Shown piece after piece: positions 1 through 5,833 of a stretch of DNA of 6,663 nucleotides. A program made the position numbers and the translations under genes. The DNA comes from an uncultured Erysipelotrichaceae bacterium. Lineage in GTDB: Bacteria; Bacillota_I; Bacilli_A; Erysipelotrichales; Erysipelotrichaceae. Below the pieces are notes generated by a model. It saw only the letters and a program-made list of their open reading frames with translations. It was not told the origin of the DNA and made no database searches. The first letter of the stretch is position 1. Each line of letters starts with the position of its first letter. The stretch spans positions 1 through 6,663 of the forward strand of contig ONOV01000057.1 of NCBI GenBank assembly GCA_900319505.1, read 5' to 3'.

Positions 1-84
1 GGCACACGAGTCTATGTCACGGAAGTCCTGGCTGACTCCATTCATCTTTTCCCGCGTCAGTCCAAAGAAGAAAAGGCAGAATAA
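1..84 (+). CDS. ssb: Single-stranded DNA-binding protein, C-terminal end (cut by window edge)
   Basis: Only the last 27 codons are present, in frame 1, ending in TAA at 82-84. The residues VYVTEVLADSIHLF match the final strand of the SSB OB fold, which in this family reads VYVTEVVAD followed by a hydrophobic stretch. After the fold there are only about ten residues (PRQSKEEKAE). The usual long Gly/Pro/Gln-rich tail and the acidic DDDIPF-like tip, which recruits partner proteins, are absent. This resembles short second SSB paralogues such as the competence-type SsbB of Bacillus, although the N-terminal part is unseen. The gene converges on coaX with a gap of six bases and no obvious terminator between them. 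The family call is fairly safe; the paralogue type is inference. Confidence 0.8.
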   Translation, partial: GTRVYVTEVLADSIHLFPRQSKEEKAE

Positions 85-90
85 TCTGTC

Positions 91-867
91 TCACTTCTGA
101 TTCATCTGATACAGGATACGGATGCCCTTATAGGCAACATCCGGATCATAGATATCGATGCTGTCTGTTTCACGGGCAATAATCCGGCCCAGTCCACCGG
201 TCGCAAGCACCGGGCAGTCCGGATCCTTCAGCTCCTTCTTCATCGTCTTCAGAATGTATTCCACCGTCCCGATATAGCCGTAGACAACGCCTGCCTGCAT
301 GCCGGTTATGGTATTGGTGCCCAGAATAGACTGCGGCTTGCGGATTTCTATTTCCGGCAGTTTGGCGGTCTGGGATGACAAAGCATTGGCAGAGATGCCG
401 ATGCCCGGCGCAATTACCGTATAGCGGAATTCCCCCGCCTCATTCACATAGTCGAAGGTTGTTGCCGTACCGAAGTCCACCACGATACAGGAACGTCTGA
501 AACGGCTGTAGGCATAGGTGCAGTCTACAATCCGGTCTGCACCTACAGCCTTGGGATTGTCAGCCATCAGCCTGATGCACGTCTTTGTGCGGGGCGTGAT
601 GATCATCGGTGTCTTGTGGATGTATTTGATAATGGAAGAATTCAAAGTATACATGATCTTCGGTACGACCGAAGAAATCATGACGCCTTCAATATCTTCC
701 ACCTGGATCCCGGCTCTTGCCAGCAGATCATAGATGATGACGCCAAGTTCATCACTGGTGCGTTCTGTCTTGGTGATCATACGGAAGGAGCTGCGGATCT
801 TTTCCTCATCAAGGGCAAGCACTCCCATTGAAATATTCGTATTTCCTACATCAATAGCCAGCAGCAT
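91..867 (-). CDS. coaX: Type III pantothenate kinase CoaX
   Basis: This cytoplasmic enzyme phosphorylates pantothenate with ATP, the first step of coenzyme A synthesis. CoaX belongs to the ASKHA kinase fold and, unlike CoaA, is known to be insensitive to CoA feedback and to need a monovalent cation. From the chosen start the protein has 258 residues, the normal family size. Visible motifs are the N-terminal phosphate loop IDVGNTN (residues 5-11), GADRIVD with the catalytic Asp111, DFGTATTFD from Asp131, and APGIGISANAL near residues 153-163. An ATG at 885 gives six more residues but has no ribosome site. The ATG at 867 has GAGGAG six bases upstream, so I chose it. The gene overlaps the coaBC stop by 17 bases, which suggests coupled translation. 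It is second in a CoA operon and ends six bases from convergent ssb. Confidence 0.95.
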   Translation of the reverse strand: MLLAIDVGNTNISMGVLALDEEKIRSSFRMITKTERTSDELGVIIYDLLARAGIQVEDIEGVMISSVVPKIMYTLNSSIIKYIHKTPMIITPRTKTCIRLMADNPKAVGADRIVDCTYAYSRFRRSCIVVDFGTATTFDYVNEAGEFRYTVIAPGIGISANALSSQTAKLPEIEIRKPQSILGTNTITGMQAGVVYGYIGTVEYILKTMKKELKDPDCPVLATGGLGRIIARETDSIDIYDPDVAYKGIRILYQMNQK

Positions 868-2065
868 CTTTTTCTCCTCTGTCATGTTCCAGGCACTCTT
901 TCAGAATGGTCCATGCCGCATCATCCTTGCTCATCAGTGCAAACGCCTTCTGTCCTGTATGTGACAGAATGGTAATCTTATTGGTATCCACCCCGAACCC
1001 GGCGCCCTGATCCGCAATGGAATTTGCCACAATATAATCCGCGTTCTTACCTTCCAGCTTCTTCTGTGCATTAGCCAGCAGATTCTCTGTTTCCATGGCA
1101 AAGCCGATCAGAACCTGGTGCGCTTTCTTGCGCTTGCCAAGTTCAAGCAGCACATCCTGCGTCCGCTTCAGAGCAATGCCAAGATCGCCTTCACTCTTCT
1201 TGATTTTTTCCTTCGCCGTTTCAATCGGGGTATAATCCGCGACGGCAGCCGCCATAATCACTGCATCCGCATCTTCACTTTCCTCAAGCACCGTCTCAGC
1301 AAGATCTGCAGCCGAAACTATATGGCATATCCTTACGCCATATGGCGCTTTCAGAACGCTTGGTCCGCTGACAAGTACAGCATCCGCTCCGGCATTGCGG
1401 GCCGCCCTTGCCAGCGCATAGCCCATCTTGCCGGAAGAATGGTTGGTGATATATCTGACCGGATCAATGGCTTCACAGGTCGGTCCGGCACTGATGACAA
1501 CTTTTTTCCCCTGCAGGAACTTATCGTTCTGCAGCGCCATGCCTAACGCATCCGCAATTTCATCCGCTTCCGGCATTCTGCCCCGGCCTGTATCACCGCA
1601 GGCCAGATAGCCGCTGTCACTTTCCATGACCATGATGCCGTCCTGCTTCAGCTGGGCAATGTTGCGCTGCGTAGCCGGATTTTCCAGCATATGCGTATTC
1701 ATGGCCGGCACCACAAGCTTGGGGCAGTATGATGCCAGAAAGGTTGTTGTCAGCATATCGTCGGCGATGCCGTTTGCGGCCTTGGCAATGAAATCCGCAC
1801 TGGCCGGAGCCACCACAAAAGCATCTGCCTTATGGGCTAATGAAATATGATGAACTTCCGGCGTCCAGTCCGTCATGAATGTATCGGTAATCACCCGGTT
1901 GGCACTTAATGTCTGAAATGTCAGGGGAGAAACGAACTTCATCGCATTCTCACTCATCAGCACATGCACATCATGCCCTGCCTTCTTCAGAGAAGACACA
2001 AGCGTACATGTCTTATATGCCGCAATACCAGCGGTAACCCCGACAATAATGCACTTCTTTTCCAT
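851..2065 (-). CDS. coaBC: Bifunctional phosphopantothenoylcysteine decarboxylase / phosphopantothenate-cysteine ligase (CoaBC, Dfp)
   Basis: The protein carries out two successive CoA steps: the CoaB half joins cysteine to 4'-phosphopantothenate using CTP, and the CoaC half decarboxylates the product with FMN. It has 404 residues, as expected for the fused enzyme. The CoaC domain (about 1-180) shows an N-terminal flavin-binding region, HISLA with active-site His73, PAMNTHML (120-127) and ACGD with Cys156. The CoaB domain (about 186-395) shows ISAGPTCE, ITNHSSGKMG (206-215), AAAVADY, the KEKIKK lysine motif (285-290) and IVANSIADQGAGFG. The ATG at 2065 has AGGAG six bases upstream. It is the first gene of the operon with coaX, and its promoter overlaps that of the divergent yfcE. 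No key residue appears to be missing. Confidence 0.97.
   Translation of the reverse strand: MEKKCIIVGVTAGIAAYKTCTLVSSLKKAGHDVHVLMSENAMKFVSPLTFQTLSANRVITDTFMTDWTPEVHHISLAHKADAFVVAPASADFIAKAANGIADDMLTTTFLASYCPKLVVPAMNTHMLENPATQRNIAQLKQDGIMVMESDSGYLACGDTGRGRMPEADEIADALGMALQNDKFLQGKKVVISAGPTCEAIDPVRYITNHSSGKMGYALARAARNAGADAVLVSGPSVLKAPYGVRICHIVSAADLAETVLEESEDADAVIMAAAVADYTPIETAKEKIKKSEGDLGIALKRTQDVLLELGKRKKAHQVLIGFAMETENLLANAQKKLEGKNADYIVANSIADQGAGFGVDTNKITILSHTGQKAFALMSKDDAAWTILKECLEHDRGEKDAAGY
874..879 (-). promoter_or_regulatory. Ribosome binding site of coaX that decides its start
   Basis: GAGGAG on the minus strand lies six bases before the ATG at 867-865 and inside the last codons of coaBC. 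The in-frame ATG at 885 has no purine-rich site upstream. It would also place this GAGGAG inside the coding region. The site therefore supports the shorter 258-residue CoaX. Confidence 0.8.
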
Positions 2066-2090
2066 AATGCACTCCTGTTTTTTACCATGT

Positions 2091-2118
2091 CATTATAGTG
2101 AGGGACTTTGCTATAATG
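2091..2118. repeat. Perfect 8-bp inverted repeat in the coaBC/yfcE spacer
   Basis: CATTATAG (2091-2098) is repeated as its exact reverse complement CTATAATG (2111-2118) with 12 bases between them. The half-sites are 20 bases centre to centre, about two helical turns. Each half contains the -10 hexamer of one of the two divergent promoters. The symmetry could come simply from two good -10 boxes plus their flanking bases, or it could be an operator. Confidence 0.5.
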
Positions 2119-2121
2119 CAA
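2092..2121 (-). promoter_or_regulatory. Putative coaBC-coaX promoter
   Basis: On the minus strand a perfect TATAAT at 2097-2092 lies 26 bases before the coaBC ATG. A weak TTGCAT at 2121-2116 sits 18 bases upstream as a possible -35. A transcript would start near 2085 and include the AGGAG at 2076-2072. The -35 region overlaps the -10 of the opposing yfcE promoter. The -10 is convincing; the -35 is not. Confidence 0.55.
2109..2117 (+). promoter_or_regulatory. Extended -10 promoter of yfcE
   Basis: TGCTATAAT is a full extended -10 element (TG, one base, TATAAT). No good -35 lies 16-18 bases upstream, which fits an extended -10 promoter. Transcription would start near 2124, at the ribosome site AGGAG (2124-2128), giving a very short leader before the ATG at 2136. 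Confidence 0.6.
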
Positions 2122-2135
2122 ACAGGAGACAGAAT

Positions 2136-2687
2136 ATGGAACATACATATATAATCATTTCAGATATTCACGGCGCTCTGTCAGGGGCAGAACTGGTACA
2201 GACCGCTTTTGAGCGTCATCATCCCGACTATATCCTTGCCTTGGGCGACCTGCTGTACCATGGTCCCCGCAACGATGTACCGCCCACCTATGCCCCGAAG
2301 AAAGTCATACCGATTCTCAATGCCCTGTCCACCCGCATCATTGCCGTCAGAGGCAATTGTGAAGCAGATGTCGATCAGAAAGTCCTCACCTTCCCATGCT
2401 TAGCGGATTACAGCATCATCCCCTATGGAAACAGACGTATCTTCATGACCCACGGCCATATCTATTCCCCGGATCATCTGCCCTGCATGATGAAAGGCGA
2501 TATCTTTCTTTCCGGCCATACCCATATCTATACGGCATATGAAAAAGAAGGCATTTACTTCTGCAACCCCGGCTCGGTCTCCATCCCCAAGGGAGGAAAT
2601 CCGCCTACCTATGGTCTTCTTGAAGATAATGTCTTCTCCATTCATACCGCAGACGGCACTACCGTCGCTTCCATTCAGGCAGCGTGA
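2136..2687 (+). CDS. yfcE: YfcE-type metallophosphoesterase (phosphodiesterase)
   Basis: This is a calcineurin-like metal-dependent phosphoesterase of the small YfcE/MJ0936 family. E. coli YfcE hydrolyses artificial phosphodiesters; the natural substrate of the family is not settled. The 183 residues match the E. coli length of 184. The two-metal site is complete: Asp10 and His12 in SDIHG, Asp38 in LGDLLYHG, Asn74 in RGNCEAD, His106 in THGH, and His128/His130 in SGHTH, followed by NPGSVSIP. There is no signal peptide or membrane segment, so it is cytoplasmic. An in-frame ATG at 2049 lies inside divergent coaBC and upstream of the promoter. The ATG at 2136 has AGGAG seven bases upstream and was chosen. 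The gene stands alone, divergent from coaBC and convergent with ytqA. Confidence 0.93.
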   Translation: MEHTYIIISDIHGALSGAELVQTAFERHHPDYILALGDLLYHGPRNDVPPTYAPKKVIPILNALSTRIIAVRGNCEADVDQKVLTFPCLADYSIIPYGNRRIFMTHGHIYSPDHLPCMMKGDIFLSGHTHIYTAYEKEGIYFCNPGSVSIPKGGNPPTYGLLEDNVFSIHTADGTTVASIQAA

Positions 2688-2702
2688 TCTGCCTGTTTTT
2701 TT
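2676..2702 (+). terminator. Intrinsic terminator of yfcE, with the stop codon in its loop
   Basis: CAGGCAG (2676-2682) pairs perfectly with CTGCCTG (2689-2695) around a six-base loop, followed by seven T residues (2696-2702). The yfcE TGA (2685-2687) lies in the loop, so the hairpin begins inside the last codons. On the other strand the hairpin is not followed by a T run, so it probably acts in one direction only. Confidence 0.9.
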
Positions 2703-2788
2703 CATACATGTGATTCTTCCGACGAAGCTGCTTCAGCACTGACTCTGTTTGCCTGTATAATGCTCTCACGCAATGTCAGTTCTTTCAT
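2702..2788 (-). CDS. Possible 28-residue peptide coupled to ytqA
   Basis: A short ORF starts in the TGATG overlap at the ytqA stop: the TGA is 2790-2788 and the ATG 2788-2786. It runs 28 codons to a TGA at 2704-2702, filling nearly the whole gap to the yfcE terminator. The peptide starts MKELTLRESI and ends EESHV. It is charged and hydrophilic, has no membrane segment or cysteine, and resembles no family I recognise. There is no strong ribosome site, only a weak GGCGGG inside the end of ytqA, so it would depend on translational coupling. The same type of junction occurs between two genes upstream in this cluster. An ORF of this length can easily arise by chance, so the call is tentative. Confidence 0.22.
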   Translation of the reverse strand: MKELTLRESIIQANRVSAEAASSEESHV

Positions 2789-3702
2789 CATCCCGCCAGC
2801 TTTCCCTGATACAGATCCAGCACTTTCATCTCATGCCGGATTGCGTTAAGCACCTGTCCCTTCTTCTCTGCCCATAGCGGAGCAATCAGATCTCCCTTCA
2901 CAGCATCCCCGGTCAGCCGATGCACCACAATATCCTGTCTCAGTGTGCCAAGACACACAGCACAGCAGTGCACATATTCCGCTTCACTCAAAACCGGCAG
3001 ATCCATGCCTGCTTCCTTCATTCTGCCAAGATCCGTCCCCCTGAGATAATACAGCGATGTGATCTTGATGCCCTGAATATCCTGCTGATTGACAAAGCGT
3101 ATGGTCTCAAGCATCATTTCTTTATTTTCATAAGGCAGACCGAGGATCACATGAACGATCACATCCATCCCGCTTCTTCTTAAATTCTGTACTGCCTGTA
3201 CAAATGTTTCATTATCATAGCCCCGGCGGATGAATTCTGCTGTCTTTTCATGGCATGTCTGAAAGCCGAGTTCCACAAAGAACACTTTTTCCGGATACTT
3301 TTCCTTCAGCTGGCGCAGAAGCACAATCACATCCGGTCCGACACAATCCGGTCTTGTGGCAATATCAATACCCGCAAACAGCGGATTCTCCAGCACGCTG
3401 GCATACAGCTTTCTGAGCTTTTCCACCGGTCCATATGTACTGGTAAAAGCCTGAAAATAGCCGATATACTGCCCTTCACACCCATGTGTACGGTTATAGG
3501 CCAGATCTTCTTCATGCAGTCTCTGTCCCGTATAGGTAATCGCAAACTCACCCGATCCCCGCCCCGAACAGAAAATACAGCCGCGCGTGCCTTTTGTTCC
3601 ATCCCGGTTGGGACAGGTAAACCCGCTGTCCAGCGGCACCCGGTACAGCCTGTGTCCATATGTTTTCTTGCAATAGGATGAAAATGAATACCAGCGTTCC
3701 AT
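2788..3702 (-). CDS. ytqA: Radical SAM protein of the TIGR01212/YtqA family (probable tRNA wobble-uridine modification enzyme)
   Basis: The protein belongs to the Elp3-related radical SAM family that includes Bacillus YtqA. From the chosen start it has 304 residues, near the family norm. The N-terminus carries RLYRVPLDSGFTCPNRDG, and the 4Fe-4S cysteines are Cys30, Cys42 and Cys45 in the spaced pattern C-x11-C-x2-C rather than the usual CxxxCxxC. The barrel region follows with VELGFQT and VHVILGLPYE. YtqA has been proposed, under the name MnmL, to act on cmnm5 wobble uridine in tRNA of Gram-positive bacteria; assigning that role here is inference. An ATG at 3762 would start inside the preceding gene and upstream of its terminator. 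The ATG at 3702 has AAAGGA five bases upstream and was chosen. Its usual partner methyltransferase MnmM (YtqB) is not adjacent. Confidence 0.9.
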   Translation of the reverse strand: MERWYSFSSYCKKTYGHRLYRVPLDSGFTCPNRDGTKGTRGCIFCSGRGSGEFAITYTGQRLHEEDLAYNRTHGCEGQYIGYFQAFTSTYGPVEKLRKLYASVLENPLFAGIDIATRPDCVGPDVIVLLRQLKEKYPEKVFFVELGFQTCHEKTAEFIRRGYDNETFVQAVQNLRRSGMDVIVHVILGLPYENKEMMLETIRFVNQQDIQGIKITSLYYLRGTDLGRMKEAGMDLPVLSEAEYVHCCAVCLGTLRQDIVVHRLTGDAVKGDLIAPLWAEKKGQVLNAIRHEMKVLDLYQGKLAG

Positions 3703-3721
3703 GCCTGTCCTTTCTCTCAAT

Positions 3722-3744
3722 AAAAAAGCCGGCTGCTCCGGCTT
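3722..3744 (-). terminator. Intrinsic terminator between the 148-residue gene and ytqA
   Basis: On the minus strand AAGCCGG (3744-3738) pairs with CCGGCTT (3732-3726) around a five-base loop, and the T run continues to 3722. The stop codon TAA of the upstream gene (3745-3743) overlaps the first arm. The hairpin ends 19 bases before the ytqA ATG at 3702, leaving no room for a recognisable ytqA promoter downstream. On the plus strand no T run follows. Confidence 0.85.
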
Positions 3745-4189
3745 ATCTGAACAATGAAACAATTTCCTCTTCCCGGCGGATCAGTCTTTCCCGGATCCCC
3801 TCCACCTGGCGTATGGTCCTTTCCAGCTGATCTCTGCTTCTCTGAATGCGCTCATACGACATCACATCTGCCAGCACGCCGTCAAAGAAATAATCGGCCG
3901 CGCCAAGAAATCCATCCTGGCCCATGCCGGCGGCATCAACCCATTCCACATCCATGAGTTCCCGCCGGAACACAGACATGGCATTTTGAGCCAGCTGTAC
4001 TTCCTGCTGTGCTTCATGCATTTTGGAACGCTTCACAAAGGTGGAAAACATCCCGCCGCCGATCATGTCCACAACGCCCCAGCCGGACGCGCTGTCCAGC
4101 AGCTGCCGGGCTCTTTCCAGATGTTCCAGCGCCGCATCACTTGCTTCAATCGCTTCATCCAGCTCTCTCAGTTCATCATCCGCTGTCAT
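3743..4189 (-). CDS. Conserved-looking helical protein of unknown function (148 residues)
   Basis: I do not recognise a named family. The sequence is mostly amphipathic helix: about residues 3-34 form an acidic coiled-coil-like segment (DELRELDEAIEASDAALEHL) and 110-145 a basic/acidic one. Between them lie two glycine-containing stretches, SGWGVVDMIGGGMFSTF (35-51) and LGAADYFFDGVLADVM (95-110). These align weakly with each other (Asp41/Asp99, Gly46/Gly104, Lys56/Arg114), which suggests an internal duplication. There is no signal peptide, clear membrane span or cysteine. Two adjacent ATGs are possible at 4192 and 4189. GGAGG (4201-4197) is four bases from the first and seven from the second, so I chose 4189. 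That start overlaps the GNAT stop as TGATG. A terminator overlaps its own stop. A role with alr or ytqA cannot be read from the sequence. Confidence 0.85.
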   Translation of the reverse strand: MTADDELRELDEAIEASDAALEHLERARQLLDSASGWGVVDMIGGGMFSTFVKRSKMHEAQQEVQLAQNAMSVFRRELMDVEWVDAAGMGQDGFLGAADYFFDGVLADVMSYERIQRSRDQLERTIRQVEGIRERLIRREEEIVSLFR

Positions 4190-4695
4190 CATATATCCTC
4201 CGAATCATCCAGAAGACTGTCTACACTCCCGGTGTACTCTGCCATTTCCCTGGGATGATAGACCATCTTATAGCGAGTACGGTGATAGATCTCCTGAATC
4301 ATGAAGCCCATATTGGCAAACATGGTATAGGTGGAAATATCACCGGTATAAATATACACAAACAGTCTGCCGTTTGTCTCATGCAGGATATGATGCACAA
4401 TTGCTGTACCGATGCCTTTTCCCTGCATGTTTTCAAACACAAACAGATGATAGATCTCATACAGATCATCATCCCCATTGCGGCTGATCAGATAATATCC
4501 TGCCTTATGTCCCTCCAGATAGAACGTGACATAGTTCTGGATATTGCTGGCAATGGTCAGATGTGTCCAGCCCAGAGCCTTTTCCCTGTCAATGGAAGAA
4601 AAGTCCTCATAACGGCACATCACATCATCCGCCAGCCGGCAGATCTCTTCAATATCTCCTTCATCCGCTTTGCCTAATGTAATCTTATGCTTCAT
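4189..4695 (-). CDS. GNAT-family N-acetyltransferase
   Basis: The 168-residue protein has the GNAT fold signature. The beta-4 strand YEIYHLFVFENM (79-90) leads into the acetyl-CoA pyrophosphate loop QGKGIG (91-96) and the following helix. A later strand LFVYIYTGDIS and the segment MFANMGF (125-131) match the usual C-terminal region. The fold fits transfer of an acetyl group from acetyl-CoA to an amine, but the acceptor cannot be predicted; it is not convincingly RimI or any antibiotic-modifying class. The tail ends in an acidic stretch (DSLLDDSEDI). The ATG overlaps the alr stop by four bases (ATGA) and has no strong ribosome site of its own, so translation probably depends on ribosomes finishing alr. 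It also overlaps the next gene. Confidence 0.88.
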   Translation of the reverse strand: MKHKITLGKADEGDIEEICRLADDVMCRYEDFSSIDREKALGWTHLTIASNIQNYVTFYLEGHKAGYYLISRNGDDDLYEIYHLFVFENMQGKGIGTAIVHHILHETNGRLFVYIYTGDISTYTMFANMGFMIQEIYHRTRYKMVYHPREMAEYTGSVDSLLDDSEDI

Positions 4696-5813
4696 TGCCC
4701 GATCGCATCCTCATTGGAGGAAGAAAGCAGTCTCTCATTCTTCTCCATTGTATGGCCATGATAGATATATTGTCTGGTCACCCGCGGTGAGATCAGACAC
4801 AGCACTTCATAAGGAATGGTATGAAGATCATCCGCCATGGATTCAATGGAAATATGCGGGCCGAACACTTCTACAACCGAACCGAAAGGAATTTCATGAT
4901 CCACTTTTACCATGATCTGATCCATGCATACCCGTCCGACAATCTCGCCATAGCAGCCATCCACATACACATGGCGGCCCTGGTTGGCCCGGATCAGACC
5001 ATCCGCATAGCCGATCGGTGCAGTGATGATGATTTCATCCCCCTTTGCCGTATAGGTTGCCCCATAGCCTACAGTATCACCGGCATGAATATGCTTGCAC
5101 ATAGTAACCGTAGAATACAGAGAAACAGCATGTTCCAGATTATTCTCATAGCCGGTGATGCCGTACAGTGTAATGCCGATGCGGCAGGCATTGGAAAAAT
5201 GATCATGGTGGAACAGCGCTGCATCTGAATTATCACAATGAATCCAGCGGAACGGATAATCCAGCGCCTTCACTGCCTTTTCAAAGCGTTCAGACTGCAG
5301 ATCCGTCAGCTTGTGATCCGGCACATCCGCACAATAGAAATGTGTGAAGATACCATCCACGTCACATCCGGCCTCCGTCAGAAGCTCCAGGGCTGTCTTC
5401 ATTTCATCAATATCCCTGAACCCGATCCGATTCATACCGGTATCCACAGCCAGATGCACACTTAACCCGCGGCAGCCCTTGGCCGTTACCATCTTCACCC
5501 ATTCCATGGAATAGGCAGCTGTTGAAATATGCCGGACAATCAGCTGCGGCACATCAGCCGGATCCACTGCCCCAAGAATCAGAATTTCTCCGGCATAGCC
5601 GACATTTCTCAGCATCACCGCTTCATCCAGGGAAGAAACCGCTGCCATCTCGGCACCGCCTTCCACACATGCCCGCAGCACCTGCTGATCACCGCAGCCA
5701 TAGGCATCCGCCTTGACGACCGCAATAATCTTCTTGCCGCAGATCTTCTTGATTTTCTTTACATTTTCCGTAATCTGATCCAGATTGACTTCCATCCATG
5801 TCTGACGATACAT
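4692..5813 (-). CDS. alr: Alanine racemase
   Basis: This PLP enzyme interconverts L- and D-alanine and supplies D-alanine for peptidoglycan. Its 373 residues are close to the typical length of 360-390. Both catalytic bases are present: the PLP lysine Lys34 in AVVKADAYGCG and Tyr250 in VGYGATYTA. Other family motifs are TGMNRIGFR (125-133), RIGITLYG (211-218), APIGYADGL (265-273) and GRVCMDQIMV (293-302). An N-terminal TIM barrel and C-terminal beta domain are implied. The ATG at 5813 has AAGGAG 11 bases upstream, a slightly long spacing, just after the stop of the preceding membrane-protein gene (gap 20 bases). No better start is available. The next gene, a GNAT, overlaps by four bases. Confidence 0.97.
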   Translation of the reverse strand: MYRQTWMEVNLDQITENVKKIKKICGKKIIAVVKADAYGCGDQQVLRACVEGGAEMAAVSSLDEAVMLRNVGYAGEILILGAVDPADVPQLIVRHISTAAYSMEWVKMVTAKGCRGLSVHLAVDTGMNRIGFRDIDEMKTALELLTEAGCDVDGIFTHFYCADVPDHKLTDLQSERFEKAVKALDYPFRWIHCDNSDAALFHHDHFSNACRIGITLYGITGYENNLEHAVSLYSTVTMCKHIHAGDTVGYGATYTAKGDEIIITAPIGYADGLIRANQGRHVYVDGCYGEIVGRVCMDQIMVKVDHEIPFGSVVEVFGPHISIESMADDLHTIPYEVLCLISPRVTRQYIYHGHTMEKNERLLSSSNEDAIGQ

Positions 5814-5833
5814 CTTATCTATTTCTCCTTATT

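Noticed and set aside
85..90. Searched for a terminator between convergent ssb and coaX
   Set aside because: No hairpin followed by a T run is visible on either strand in or near the six-base gap.
1118..1546. 142-codon plus-strand ORF
   Set aside because: It lies wholly antisense to the well-supported coaBC gene and its translation resembles no protein; a frame shadow.
2756..2761. TATAAT on the plus strand facing into the 3' end of ytqA, a possible antisense promoter
   Set aside because: No acceptable -35 at 16-18 bases and no TGn extension with the right spacing; a single hexamer is weak evidence for an antisense RNA.
3703..3762. Longer N-terminus for YtqA from the ATG at 3762
   Set aside because: It would begin inside the preceding gene and run through the terminator hairpin, with no ribosome site; the family motif starts at MERWYSF.
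4009..4677. 222-codon plus-strand ORF, the longest unexplained one
   Set aside because: It is antisense to two supported overlapping genes, rich in His/Pro/Ser as expected of a shadow, and lacks a ribosome site.
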